DNA of 64,000 nt from JACVRW01 sp034664085 (GCA_034664085.1 JAXDII010000066.1:1-64000), one strand, 5' to 3'. Numbered from the stretch's first letter, positions 53,695-62,742 are shown. Made by a program: numbers and translations. Notes: a model not told the origin generated them from the letters alone.

Positions 53695-54368
53695 TGCAGA
53701 TCGCCAACGAGTTCGAGCTGCGACTTCCGCCCGACGAGGCGCTGGAGCTGCTGCTGGACCTCGAGCGCGTGACCCCCTGCCTCCCCGGCGGGGAGCTCGG
53801 GGCAGTGCGAGAGGACGGCGGGCGCGACGTCACGATGACCGTGCGCCTGGGGCCGATGCGGTTCGTCTACGAGGGCTGGGTGCAGATCACCGAGACCGAC
53901 CGCGACGCCCGGCGCGCGGTGCTGACCGGCAACGCCGCGGAGCGGAAGGGCCAGGGTGACGCCAGCGCCAACATCGAGATGCAGGTCTCCGGCGAGGGCG
54001 AGCGCTCGAAGGTGAGCGCCGTGGCCGACGTGCAGCTGACCGGACGGGCGGCGCAGAACGGACGCGGAATCGTCCAGGACGTGTCCGCGCGGCTGATCGC
54101 TCAGCTCGCGCAGTCGCTCGACGAGCGCTACGGGCGCGAGCCGGGCAGCGCGCCCGACGCCGAGCCGGCCGCCGCCGCGCAGCCGGCGCCTGGCGATGGG
54201 TCGCCGGCCACGCCGGCCGCCGCTACCCCGGCCGCCGCTACCCCGGCCGCCGCCACGCCGCCACCGCCTCCCCCGGCGCCCGCCGCCCCGCTCAAGGGTG
54301 GCCGCCTGCTGTTCGCCGTGCTCTGGCAGCGCATCCGCGGGCTGTTTCGGCGCTCAAGCGCCGGCTGA
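53694..54368 (+). CDS. Second CoxG-like SRPBCC protein
   Basis: 224 residues. CoxG domain at about 1-145 (FELRLPPDEALELLLDLERVTPCLPGGE, then AERKGQGDASANIE), followed by a Pro/Ala linker containing three 15-base repeats and a basic C-terminal helix (FAVLWQRIRGLFRRS). Placed at the end of the transporter operon (start overlaps the dppF stop, TGATG), it is the likely membrane recruiter for the second molybdenum hydroxylase. The 3' end overlaps the convergent Lrp gene by 15 bases. Confidence 0.87.
   Translation: MQIANEFELRLPPDEALELLLDLERVTPCLPGGELGAVREDGGRDVTMTVRLGPMRFVYEGWVQITETDRDARRAVLTGNAAERKGQGDASANIEMQVSGEGERSKVSAVADVQLTGRAAQNGRGIVQDVSARLIAQLAQSLDERYGREPGSAPDAEPAAAAQPAPGDGSPATPAAATPAAATPAAATPPPPPPAPAAPLKGGRLLFAVLWQRIRGLFRRSSAG
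54210..54254 (+). repeat. Three 15-base tandem repeats in the CoxG linker
   Basis: Units of 15 bases at 54210, 54225 and 54240 (ACCCCGGCCGCCGCT type, 1-2 mismatches) each encode TPAAA. They form the flexible linker between the CoxG domain and the C-terminal helix; copy number could vary between strains. Confidence 0.8.
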
Positions 54369-55412
54369 GCGAGCGCGCGGCACCGACTCTCGCGGGATCG
54401 GCGAGATGCGCCGGTAGCGCAGGTCGAGCCCGGTCATCACCTCGACGCTGCCGAGGCCGGGCAGCGTCCTGACCTCCTCGTCCACGAGCTGGGCGAGGTG
54501 GCGCAGGTCGAGGCAGAGCACCTCGGCCATCAGGTCGAAGCGGCCGGCGCAGACGGCGAGGTAGGTCACCGACGGCAGGTCGCGCAGCCGGTCGGCCAGC
54601 CGCGCCGCGCTCGAGCCGGCGGCCACGCGCAGGCCCAGCCACGCCAGCGTGTCGAACCCCAGCGTGCCCGGGTTGGTCAGGGCGACGATCCGGACCGCGC
54701 CGGAGGAGGTCATCCGGGCGACGCGGTTGCGCACCTGGGACTCGCTGATGTCCAGCTCCCGAGCGATCGCCGCGAACGGCGTGCGGCCGTCGGCGTTGAG
54801 CTCGACGATGATGCCGCGGTCGATCTCGTTGAGGAGGTACGGCTCGCCGTCGCCCTCCGGCTCCTTCTCCTGCGCCTCGGCCCAGCGCGGCTCCTGATAG
54901 TGCAGCCGCAGATACGGCAGCGCCTCCAGCGTCGCCCCCGCCCCGGCCACCCGGCGCACGTCCTCCTCGATCGTGCGCAGCAGCGCCGCCGAGTCCTGGC
55001 AGAGGACCTCGACGAGCAGGTCGTAGCGGCCCGCGACGATGGCCACGTAGTCGACGGCGGGGATCGTCCAGAGCTCGTCGGCGATGTCCGACAGCGTCCG
55101 TTCCTGGCTGCTCTTCACCCCGACGATCGCGGACGTCTGGTAGCCCAGCACGGCCGGATCGGTGACCGTGGTGATCTCGATGATCTTGTCCGCGCGCAGC
55201 CTGGCTACGTGGCTGCGGACGCTCTTCTCGGTCACCCCGAGCTCGATGGCGATGCTCGCGAAGGTGCGCCTGCCGTCGTGCTGGAGGGCCTCGATGATGG
55301 CCCTGTCCATGGGGGAGAGGCTGATGGCCGCGTCCAGCGAGATCGGCGCGTGCGAGCTGGACCCTGGCGGGACTGCCGCGATCGAGCGATCTGAGGTCGA
55401 TGTATCGGCCAT
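54354..55412 (-). CDS. Lrp/AsnC-family regulator with two Lrp units
   Basis: 352 residues with two consecutive HTH-plus-ligand (RAM) units: HTH near SPMDRAIIEALQHDGRRTFASIAIELG and RAM near VDYVAIVAGRYDLLVEVLC; then HTH near NEIDRGIIVELNADGRTPFAAIARELD and RAM near VTYLAVCAGRFDLMAEVLC. Most Lrp proteins have one unit and pair as dimers; this is a built-in pair. ATG at 55412 is preferred over the longer frame. It follows the diiron gene by 35 bases on the same strand and may regulate that trio. Confidence 0.88.
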   Translation of the reverse strand: MADTSTSDRSIAAVPPGSSSHAPISLDAAISLSPMDRAIIEALQHDGRRTFASIAIELGVTEKSVRSHVARLRADKIIEITTVTDPAVLGYQTSAIVGVKSSQERTLSDIADELWTIPAVDYVAIVAGRYDLLVEVLCQDSAALLRTIEEDVRRVAGAGATLEALPYLRLHYQEPRWAEAQEKEPEGDGEPYLLNEIDRGIIVELNADGRTPFAAIARELDISESQVRNRVARMTSSGAVRIVALTNPGTLGFDTLAWLGLRVAAGSSAARLADRLRDLPSVTYLAVCAGRFDLMAEVLCLDLRHLAQLVDEEVRTLPGLGSVEVMTGLDLRYRRISPIPRESVPRARSAGA

Positions 55413-55447
55413 GGTGTATGTGCGAGTCCGGCGTTGCAACTCTATGG

Positions 55448-56701
55448 CTACATCAGGTTCGGTGTGTGCAGAAGGGAGAGATGGCTCGCGGTTGCCGCGT
55501 CGAACCCCGCGGCGCGCAGCCGGCGGCGGCGGTTCGATCCCATGGTCTCGAGCAGGCGGCGCACCCCCGCGCTCGTCTCGGACAGCTCCGCCGGCTGCAG
55601 CGACGGCGCGCACATCAGCGTCAGCGACTCCGTCACCAGGGGGCTGAGCCCGGGCAGGCTCGTGAGCTTGGCCGCCCGCGCCTCGGCCGCTGCCACCAGC
55701 GCGTCGCGGGCGTCGGGATCAGCTTCGATGCGCCGGCGCACGTGGGCGATGCCGAAGTGCACGTGGCGGCGCTCGTCGCGGTGGGCCAGCCGGGCGACGG
55801 CGGCGGTGGCGGCATCGGGCGCGTGCCGCTCCACGAAGCGCAGCAGGTCGAGGAACGTGCCCTCGCCGAGCACGTTCAACAGCAGGGCGGCGCTGCTGAA
55901 ATCGTGTTCCTCGAGCAGGGTGCGCAGCGACAGCTCCGTCGAGGCCAGCGCGTGGGAGCGCACGCCGCCGGCCAGCGCCCGCTTGGTGAAAACCTCGATG
56001 TGGCGCGCCTCGTCGCGCACGTGCGTCGACAGCCAGATCAGCACCTCGGCGTACTGCGGATTGACCTGCGGGAGGAACGCGGCCGGCACGTACAGCGCGG
56101 CGTACTCGTTCTGCGCGATGTAGGTCATCACCTGCGAGACGGCCCGCTCCTTGTCCTCGGGCAGGTCCGCGGCCGCCTCCCAGGGGATGTCCGTGGTGGC
56201 GTCCCACTGCTCGGCGGCGGCGCGGTCCGAGAGCCACGCCAGCTCGTCCGCCCAGAGGCGCTCGCGATCGCTCAGCCGCCACGAGTAGGCAGGGCCGCCG
56301 CCCTCGGCGACCGCCGCGATCGGCACGAACCCGCCCGCGGGCGGAGCGTGCTCGGGGGGCGGGCCGGTGGCACGCCGCAAATCGTCCATTCCAAGGCTGC
56401 CGTCAGGCCGCGCGAGCGGGTCGCCGCGCTCGCCCAGGTCATCGCCGAGCACCCGGCTCAACTCCCCGCGCCGGATACGCACGACGAAGCTCGTCGCCGG
56501 GCCGGACTGCTCGGCCCGCTCGTTCGTCACGGTGTGGCCCGCCATGCGCACCCATGCCGGCAGCTCCAGCGCAGCGGCGCGCGAGGCCAGCTCGACCTCC
56601 AGCTCGCCACCGGGCGGCAGCCCCTCCAGGGCCGCGGCGGCCAGCAGCTCGAGCCCGCCGCCGAGCTCGAGCTCCCCCGCCTCCACGCGGCGAACGGTCA
56701 C
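55448..56701 (-). CDS. TusA-like / diiron ferritin-like fusion protein
   Basis: 417 residues. The first about 75 residues have the beta-alpha-beta pattern of TusA (GGGLELLAAAALEGLPPG, LPAWVRMAGHTV) but without the CPxP cysteine. From about 170 the protein is helical with ferritin-like diiron ligands: Glu199 (QNEYAALY), Glu231 and His234 (DEARHIE), Glu280 (GEGTFLD), Glu309 and His312 (DERRHVHFG). It probably binds two irons and activates oxygen; substrate unknown. The fusion is unusual. GTG start overlaps the binding-protein stop (GTGA); third gene of a coupled trio. Confidence 0.8.
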   Translation of the reverse strand: MTVRRVEAGELELGGGLELLAAAALEGLPPGGELEVELASRAAALELPAWVRMAGHTVTNERAEQSGPATSFVVRIRRGELSRVLGDDLGERGDPLARPDGSLGMDDLRRATGPPPEHAPPAGGFVPIAAVAEGGGPAYSWRLSDRERLWADELAWLSDRAAAEQWDATTDIPWEAAADLPEDKERAVSQVMTYIAQNEYAALYVPAAFLPQVNPQYAEVLIWLSTHVRDEARHIEVFTKRALAGGVRSHALASTELSLRTLLEEHDFSSAALLLNVLGEGTFLDLLRFVERHAPDAATAAVARLAHRDERRHVHFGIAHVRRRIEADPDARDALVAAAEARAAKLTSLPGLSPLVTESLTLMCAPSLQPAELSETSAGVRRLLETMGSNRRRRLRAAGFDAATASHLSLLHTPNLM

Positions 56702-57510
56702 TCCAGGGGAGCCATAGCCTCGGCCAGGTCGGCGTATCCGGACTTGTCACCCGGCAGCCAGCGCTTGACCCCCTCGAGGTCCATCGCCGGCCGCATGGCC
56801 GGGTCGTCGTAGCTCATCGCCAGCAGGGCCTCGGTCCAGCGGGCGGCGACGCCTGCGTCGAACGACGGCAGCGCCGTGAAGTTGCAGTGGTAGTAGGTCG
56901 GACTGGTCCAGCGCGCCTCGAGCCCGGCGGTCGACTCGGGCGACTGCACACGCAGCAGCGCCCAAGTGGCGTCGCCCACGGCGCCGGCGTCCGCGTCGCC
57001 CGACTGAACCGCGCGCAGCACGCGCAGCTCGCTGTCGCCGGTGTCCCCGTGCTTGCCGAGGTCGGTGTCGAAGCGGACCAGCTCGCACTCCGTCGCCGCG
57101 TCGAGCCCTTCGCGTGCGAGGTAGTGGAGCGGCAGGACTGCGGCGTGTCCGGAATCGCGGCTGCCGAGCGCCAGGCGCCCGCCACGCAGCGACTCAGGCA
57201 CGTCCAGCGCCTCGTCGGAGCGGGCAACGATCAGGGTGCGGAAGTCCGCGTCGACGTCGCGCATCCCGAGCACCTGGGCGGCCCCGTCCAGCCGCTGCTC
57301 CGCGGCGACGTACGCCGTGTTGGTGTTCCACGCGATGTCTACCTCGCCGGCCAACAGGGCGTCCACGAGCCGCTCGTAGTTCGAGTAGAGGACGTAGTCC
57401 GTCGGGACGCCGGCGGCGGCGAAGTAGGGGAGGAAGGCCTCCCAGATCGCCACGATCCGCGGGTGGTAGGCGACCGCCCCCACCAGGGTCGTCTCGTCGC
57501 GGCCGCTCAC
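56698..57510 (-). CDS. PhnD/SsuA-like solute-binding protein without a signal peptide
   Basis: 270 residues, PhnD-type periplasmic-binding fold (LVGAVAYHPRIVAIWEAF, NTNTAYVAAEQ, LALGSRDSGHAAVLPLHYL, VGDATWALL). The family usually captures phosphonates, phosphite or sulfonates outside the cell. Here there is no leader or lipobox and no permease gene nearby, so it may act inside the cell as a sensor or carrier for the neighbouring enzymes. GTG at 57510 overlaps the acyl-CoA dehydrogenase stop. Confidence 0.82.
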   Translation of the reverse strand: MSGRDETTLVGAVAYHPRIVAIWEAFLPYFAAAGVPTDYVLYSNYERLVDALLAGEVDIAWNTNTAYVAAEQRLDGAAQVLGMRDVDADFRTLIVARSDEALDVPESLRGGRLALGSRDSGHAAVLPLHYLAREGLDAATECELVRFDTDLGKHGDTGDSELRVLRAVQSGDADAGAVGDATWALLRVQSPESTAGLEARWTSPTYYHCNFTALPSFDAGVAARWTEALLAMSYDDPAMRPAMDLEGVKRWLPGDKSGYADLAEAMAPLE

Positions 57511-58640
57511 GGCACCGGCAGCCCGGCGAGCGCCTTGCCGATCCAGTTGCGCAGCACCGAGTTGGTGGGCGCCATCACTGCGCCGGCGCGAGCGTCGCGG
57601 AGGTGGCGCTCCACCGGCAGGGCTGGAGTGTAGCCCTGTCCGCCGGTCACCTCGAGCGCGCGCTCGGTCACCGCCGCCGCGGCTTCGGTGGCAGCCACCT
57701 TCGCCTCCATGATCGCCACCAGCGCGCCCTCGTCGCCCGCCTCGCCGAGGCGCGCCGCCTCGTAGACGAGCAGCCTGGCCTGCCTGGTGGCCATGTCCAT
57801 GTCGGCCAGGGCGTGCTGGATCGTCTGAATCTCGGCCAGCGAGCTCCCGTCCGGATAGCGCCGGCTGCACGCGTGGTCGGTCGCGGCGCGCCGCGCTGCC
57901 GCGGCGATGCCGACGTTGACCGCGGAGAGGCCGACGAGGAAGTACGGGGCGACCACGCCGAAGACCAGGTCGGTGGCGGTGCCGGGCGCGCCCACGCGGG
58001 CGTCGTCGGCCAGGAGCACGTCGTCGAGCTCCATGGCGACGCTGGAGTTGCCGGCCATGCCCAGCCCCTTCCAGGAGCCGTCGAAGCGCACCCCGGGCTG
58101 ATCTCCGCGCACGATGTACGCGTCCGCCGTGCCGTCCTCGTCGCCCTCGAGCAGGACGACGTAGAAGTCGGCGTGGCCTCCGCCGGTCACGAAGCTCTTG
58201 CGCCCGGAAATGCGAACCGAGCCGCTGTCGCGTGCGGCCCTCAGGCCCGGCGAGTAGAAGTGCGCTCCGGTGCCGCGCTCGCTGAATGCAAGCGTGCCGA
58301 GCGAGTTCCCGGCGGCCATCGCGCGCAGTACCTCACCGGCCTCCGAGCCGCCGCCCGCGGTGATCGTCGCCGCGGCGACCGAGTGCATGAGGAAGACCAT
58401 CCCGCTCGAGGCGCAGGCCGCGCCGAGCGCCTCCGCTGCCTCGGCGAGCGCCACCAGGGCGCCGCCCGAGCCGCCCGACTCTGCCGGCACGACCAGCCCG
58501 AGGGCTCCGGCGCTCCCGAGAGCGGCGAGCGTCTCCGAAGGGAAAGCGCGCTCGCGGTCCACCCGGGCGGCATCGCTTGCGGCGGGTCCATCCGCGATGG
58601 CTCGCACGTCGCTGATGACTGTCGAGACGTCGGCTGGCAT
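57507..58640 (-). CDS. Acyl-CoA dehydrogenase-fold flavoprotein
   Basis: 377 residues. N-terminal helical domain with VPAESGGSGGALVAL, middle domain TLAFSERGTGAHF and ISGRKSFVTGGGHADF, C-terminal helical domain with LEVTGGQGYTPALPVERHLRDARAG. The fold includes true acyl-CoA dehydrogenases and flavin-dependent monooxygenases such as DszC/SfnC. The usual catalytic Glu is not clear, and the binding-protein neighbour makes the monooxygenase group an option. First gene of the trio; divergent from the FAD monooxygenase. Confidence 0.85.
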   Translation of the reverse strand: MPADVSTVISDVRAIADGPAASDAARVDRERAFPSETLAALGSAGALGLVVPAESGGSGGALVALAEAAEALGAACASSGMVFLMHSVAAATITAGGGSEAGEVLRAMAAGNSLGTLAFSERGTGAHFYSPGLRAARDSGSVRISGRKSFVTGGGHADFYVVLLEGDEDGTADAYIVRGDQPGVRFDGSWKGLGMAGNSSVAMELDDVLLADDARVGAPGTATDLVFGVVAPYFLVGLSAVNVGIAAAARRAATDHACSRRYPDGSSLAEIQTIQHALADMDMATRQARLLVYEAARLGEAGDEGALVAIMEAKVAATEAAAAVTERALEVTGGQGYTPALPVERHLRDARAGAVMAPTNSVLRNWIGKALAGLPVP

Positions 58641-58720
58641 GCCCGGGCAGCGTACACCAGGATCCGTCTCTATATGCGCCCTCAGCCACGTAAAGCGGAT
58701 ATTCCACGCCTAGATACGAC

Positions 58721-58758
58721 GGAAACCAGTTGACAGAGGGGGGTCATCTGTGGTTTCC
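58721..58758. promoter_or_regulatory. GGAAACCA/TGGTTTCC inverted repeat with embedded TTGACA
   Basis: GGAAACCA at 58721-58728 and TGGTTTCC at 58751-58758 are exact reverse complements, 22 bases apart. TTGACA at 58730-58735 between them may be the -35 for the plus-strand gene; the -10 is unclear. A likely operator for one or both divergent transcription units. Confidence 0.5.
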
Positions 58759-58810
58759 TGATCCCGCCTCACCGTCCATCCCCCCGCGCAAGAGAGCCGA
58801 AAAGCCAAAC

Positions 58811-60001
58811 ATGAGTGCACCCGCCACAGCCAACGGTCGCCACGTCGAGATCGCCGGCGGCGGCCTCGCGGGCCTCACCGCAGCCGCGATCCTCGCCCGC
58901 CGCGGGTGGAGCGTCCGAGTCCACGAGCGCGGCGCCGAGCTGCGCGAGATCGGCGCCGGCATCTTCATGTGGGAGAACGGGCTGCGCCCGCTCGAGGAGG
59001 CCGACGCCTACGACGAGGCCACCGAGTTCGGCGAGCGCATCGAGGCGTGGCAGCTCTTCGACGAGCGCCAGCGGCTGCTCCAGGGCGAGTGGATGAACCC
59101 CGACGGCGTGCGTCTGATCACCCTCCGAAGGACCGACCTGCACCGTGCGCTGGCCAACGCCGCGCGCCGCGCCGGCGTCGAGATCGTCACCAACTCCCGG
59201 GTACGCGCGGGGAACCCCGACGGCTCGCTGACGCTCGACTCCGGGGAGGTCGTCCGCGGCGACCTCGTCATCGGCGCCGACGGCGTGCACTCGGCGGTGC
59301 GCGAGTCGCTCGGCCTGGCCGTGTCGGTCACCGACCTCGAGGACGGCTGCGGACGCCACCTGATCCCCCGCCGTCCGCACGACCCCAAGGGCAAGACGCT
59401 CGAGTACTGGCACGGCGGCCGCCGCATCGGCATCGTGCCCTGCGCCCCCAACGAGGTCTACGTGTATCTCTGCTGCCCGGCGGCGGACACGCGCGGCAGG
59501 GCCAAGCCGGTCGACGTGGCCTCGTGGAGCGAGTCCTTCCCCGCCGCACGTGACATCATCGAGCGCATCCCCGAGGACGGGCGCTGGGCCACCTTCCACG
59601 ACTCCCAGTGCCGGAGCTGGAGTGCGGGCCGGGCGGCGGTGATCGGGGACGCTGCACACTCCATGTCACCCAACCTGGGTCAGGGAGCCTGCCTGGCGAT
59701 GTCCAACGCACTCTCACTTGCACACGCGCTCGACGACTACGCCGACGTGCCCGAGGCGCTGCGCGCCTGGGAGGCGGCTGAGCGCGAGGTGACCGACGCG
59801 ACACAGCGCTACTCGCGCGTCTACGGACGGGTCGGCACCCGCTGGCCGCGCCGTCTGCTCGGCCTGCGCTCCACGCTCGTGCGCGCCGCCGGCAAGTCCA
59901 AGCGGATCCAGGCCCGCGCCAACCTCGCCGCGCACCACGTCTCGCCGATCGTCGGCCCACGCTCCGACGCTCAGCCCGCGCCGGCGGGAGTCGCGGAGTA
60001 G
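58811..60001 (+). CDS. FAD-dependent aromatic-type monooxygenase
   Basis: 396 residues, group A flavin hydroxylase. FAD dinucleotide motif GGGLAGLTAAAIL, the GADGVHSAVRE motif and the ribityl motif GDAAHSMSPNLGQGACLAM are all present. These enzymes use NAD(P)H and oxygen to hydroxylate aromatic or heteroaromatic rings. The ATG at 58811 gives the FAD motif a normal N-terminal position; an upstream in-frame start is less likely. It is followed after 5 bases by an amidohydrolase gene, suggesting ring hydroxylation then ring or amide cleavage. Confidence 0.87.
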   Translation: MSAPATANGRHVEIAGGGLAGLTAAAILARRGWSVRVHERGAELREIGAGIFMWENGLRPLEEADAYDEATEFGERIEAWQLFDERQRLLQGEWMNPDGVRLITLRRTDLHRALANAARRAGVEIVTNSRVRAGNPDGSLTLDSGEVVRGDLVIGADGVHSAVRESLGLAVSVTDLEDGCGRHLIPRRPHDPKGKTLEYWHGGRRIGIVPCAPNEVYVYLCCPAADTRGRAKPVDVASWSESFPAARDIIERIPEDGRWATFHDSQCRSWSAGRAAVIGDAAHSMSPNLGQGACLAMSNALSLAHALDDYADVPEALRAWEAAEREVTDATQRYSRVYGRVGTRWPRRLLGLRSTLVRAAGKSKRIQARANLAAHHVSPIVGPRSDAQPAPAGVAE

Positions 60002-60006
60002 CGGCG

Positions 60007-61683
60007 ATGCCGGATCCAGCGGCCCAGCCGGAGGAGGTCCTGCTCGTCTCGCGGCGGATCCATCCCATGGCCGCGGATCCGAACGGGGCCATCGACGGCG
60101 CGCTGCTGCTGCGCGGCGGTCGCATCGACAGCATCGTGCCGCGCACCGAGGTCGATTCGCTGCGCACCGCCGAGACGCGGGTGATCGACGTCGGCGAGCG
60201 GCCGGTGCTCCCTGGCTTCGTCGACCCGCACGCCCACGTGGAGGTCGCCTGTCGCGCGTCCTTCGGCACCGTCGACGTGCGCGCCCCGGAGGTCTCCAGC
60301 GTGGCGGACCTCCAGGAGCGCCTGGCTGCGGGGCTTCCCGACGCCGAGGCCACCGGCTGGGTGATCGGGCAGGGCAACCTCTTCTACGACCGCAAGATCG
60401 CGGAGGGGCGCCTGCCCACGCGCGAGGAGCTCGACAAGGTGTCGCGCACCGTGCCGATCGCGGTCCGCGCCGGCGGCCACGTGACCGTGCTCAACACGGC
60501 GGCGATGGAGAAGGCCGGCATCGACCGCGACTACCGCCCGCCCGAGCACAGCGTCACCGGCAAGCCGATCGTCGAGCGCTGCAACTGCCACGACGAGCCG
60601 ACCGGCGTCGTGAAGGAGATGGACGCGCTCCTGCCCTTCCCGACGGACGACCGCGCCGCGATCACCGCGGCGCTGAGGACCGGGATGCGCGACATGTTCA
60701 CGTCGAACGGCGTGACCACTATCGGCGAGATCTCGGAGTCGGTCGAGGGCATCTCGTGCATGGACTCGCTCGTACAGGGCGGCGAGGGCATCCCGCGCAT
60801 GCGCGTGTACCTGTGGGCGCCCGGGACCCTCCCGATCGAGGACGGCTGCGACTGGCGCAGCCACTTCTCGCTGGCCGCGCCCGAGGACCGCCTGCGCGTG
60901 CAGGGCATCAAGCTGTTCGCCGACGGCGGCTATTCCGCCGCCAGCGCCGCGGTCAACTCCGACTACGTGCACGTGGAGCCGCGGCACAGCGGCGCCATCG
61001 CACTCAACGAGGGCGAGGTGGAGAAGGCGGTTGGCCTGACGGGCGACGCCCGGCTCCAGCTCGCCATCCACGCCAACGGCGACCGGGCGCAGGAGTGGCT
61101 GTGCGACATGATCGAGAAGCACGGTCGTGGCGCAGGGGAGCCGGGCCTGCGCACGCGCATCGAGCACGCCGGCAACTTCCGGCCCGAGACCCGCACCAGC
61201 GACGCGTGGACGCGCGCCGGCATCGTTCCCGCCCCCCAGCCGGTCTTCCTCTACACCTTCGGCGACTACTTCGTCGACTACCTCGGTGAGTACGGCGCGC
61301 GCGGGCGGTTCCCGTTCCGCACGCTGCTGGACGACGGCTGGACGCTGTCCGCCAGCTCGGACGTGTGGGTCGGCTCCGAGCGCGAGGCGACCAACCCGCT
61401 CTTCGGCGTCTGGTGCTGCGTGGCGCGCGAGACCTACGCCGGCAAGGTGATCGATCTCGACCAGGCGCTCACGGTCGACGAGGCGCTGCGACTGCACACG
61501 ATCGGCGGCGCGGCAGCCATGGGCGAGTCCGACGTCAAGGGCTCGCTCGAGCCCGGCAAGCTCGCGGACGTGGCGGTGCTCGACCGCGACCCGTACACGG
61601 CGAGCACCGGCGACCTGCGCCACATCCGCACCGACCTCACGCTGATCGGCGGCGAGGTCGCGTACGAGCGCGTCCCGGCCTGA
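60007..61683 (+). CDS. Amidohydrolase family protein (YtcJ-like)
   Basis: 558 residues, metal-dependent TIM-barrel hydrolase. Metal ligands include HAH in GFVDPHAHVEV, KLFADGG, HANGD, the histidine of RIEHAGN and SSDVWVG; the C-terminal composite domain has LEPGKLADVAVLD. Members of this group act on formamides, cyclic amides or similar compounds; the substrate is unknown. Start at 60007, 5 bases after the monooxygenase. Confidence 0.87.
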   Translation: MPDPAAQPEEVLLVSRRIHPMAADPNGAIDGALLLRGGRIDSIVPRTEVDSLRTAETRVIDVGERPVLPGFVDPHAHVEVACRASFGTVDVRAPEVSSVADLQERLAAGLPDAEATGWVIGQGNLFYDRKIAEGRLPTREELDKVSRTVPIAVRAGGHVTVLNTAAMEKAGIDRDYRPPEHSVTGKPIVERCNCHDEPTGVVKEMDALLPFPTDDRAAITAALRTGMRDMFTSNGVTTIGEISESVEGISCMDSLVQGGEGIPRMRVYLWAPGTLPIEDGCDWRSHFSLAAPEDRLRVQGIKLFADGGYSAASAAVNSDYVHVEPRHSGAIALNEGEVEKAVGLTGDARLQLAIHANGDRAQEWLCDMIEKHGRGAGEPGLRTRIEHAGNFRPETRTSDAWTRAGIVPAPQPVFLYTFGDYFVDYLGEYGARGRFPFRTLLDDGWTLSASSDVWVGSEREATNPLFGVWCCVARETYAGKVIDLDQALTVDEALRLHTIGGAAAMGESDVKGSLEPGKLADVAVLDRDPYTASTGDLRHIRTDLTLIGGEVAYERVPA

Positions 61684-61707
61684 GCGGGCGGCTCCTTCCG
61701 TACTCTG

Positions 61708-62733
61708 ATGGGCGTGCCCGTCGCGGCGGTCCCCCTCACCTCCCTTTCCCACGGCGCCGGCTGCGGCTGCAAGCTGTCGGCCGCGGCGCTCGCTCCGATC
61801 CTCGACGGCCTCCCGCGTGACGCCGACCCGCGGCTGCTGGTGGGCAGCGAGACCGCCGACGACGCCGGCGTCGTGGCGCTGACCCCCGAGCTGGCGCTCG
61901 TGCAGACCGTCGACTTCTTCACGCCGATCGTCGATGACCCGTACGACTTCGGCCGCATCGCCGCCACCAACGCGCTGTCCGACGTGTACGCGATGGGCGG
62001 CCGGCCCCTCAGCGCGCTGAACCTGGTGGCCTTCCCGCTCGAGCGGCTTGGCGCCGAGGTGCTGGGCGAGGTGCTGCGCGGCGGCGGCGACGTCCTGCGC
62101 GCGGCGGGTGCGCTGCTGGTGGGCGGCCACTCGATCGACGACCCGGAACCCAAGTACGGCCTCGCGGTGACCGGGGTGGTGCACCCCGACGAGGTGCTGA
62201 CCAACGCCGGCGGCGAGGTCGGGGACGAGCTGGTGCTGACCAAGCCGCTGGGCGTGGGCGCCATCTCCACGGCGCTCAAGCGCGGGGCCGCCGGCGCAGC
62301 CGAGCTGGCGGTGGCGGTCGAGTCGATGACGAAGCTGAACGCGGACGCGGCCAGCGCGGCCCGCGCCGCAGGCGCGCACGCGCTCACCGACGTGACCGGC
62401 TTCGGGCTGCTGGGGCATCTGCACGAGCTGGCGCTGGCGAGCGGCGTGGCCGCCGAGGTCGACGCGGAGGCGGCGCCGGCGCTGCCAGGCGTGGAGGCGC
62501 TGCTGCGCGGCGAGCAGGCGGTGTCCGGCGGCAGCTCGCGCAACCGCGCGCACGCCGAGACGTTCACGGCCTTCGCCGAGTCCGTGGAAGAGTGGCGCCG
62601 GCGCCTGGTCACGGACGCGCAGACCTCCGGCGGGCTGCTGGCCGCGGTGCCGGCGGGCGCCGGCCCCTCGATGCCCGGCACCGTGATCGGCAGGCTGGTC
62701 GCGGGGCCGCCCGGGACGGTCGCGGTGGGGTGA
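61708..62733 (+). CDS. selD: Selenide, water dikinase (selenophosphate synthetase)
   Basis: 341 residues. Makes selenophosphate from selenide and ATP. N-terminal catalytic GAGCGCK (Cys19, Cys21, Lys22), then VQTVDFFTPIVDDPYDFGRIAATNALSDVYAMGG and VTGFGLLGHLHE, all family hallmarks. The catalytic residue is cysteine, not selenocysteine, so the enzyme can be made without Sec. Followed after 9 bases by the selenocysteine tRNA gene. Confidence 0.96.
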   Translation: MGVPVAAVPLTSLSHGAGCGCKLSAAALAPILDGLPRDADPRLLVGSETADDAGVVALTPELALVQTVDFFTPIVDDPYDFGRIAATNALSDVYAMGGRPLSALNLVAFPLERLGAEVLGEVLRGGGDVLRAAGALLVGGHSIDDPEPKYGLAVTGVVHPDEVLTNAGGEVGDELVLTKPLGVGAISTALKRGAAGAAELAVAVESMTKLNADAASAARAAGAHALTDVTGFGLLGHLHELALASGVAAEVDAEAAPALPGVEALLRGEQAVSGGSSRNRAHAETFTAFAESVEEWRRRLVTDAQTSGGLLAAVPAGAGPSMPGTVIGRLVAGPPGTVAVG

Positions 62734-62742
62734 TGGATTCCT

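Noticed and set aside
59971..62553. 860-codon open frame on the minus strand
   Set aside because: Antisense to the amidohydrolase and selD genes with low-complexity composition; a shadow of codon bias.
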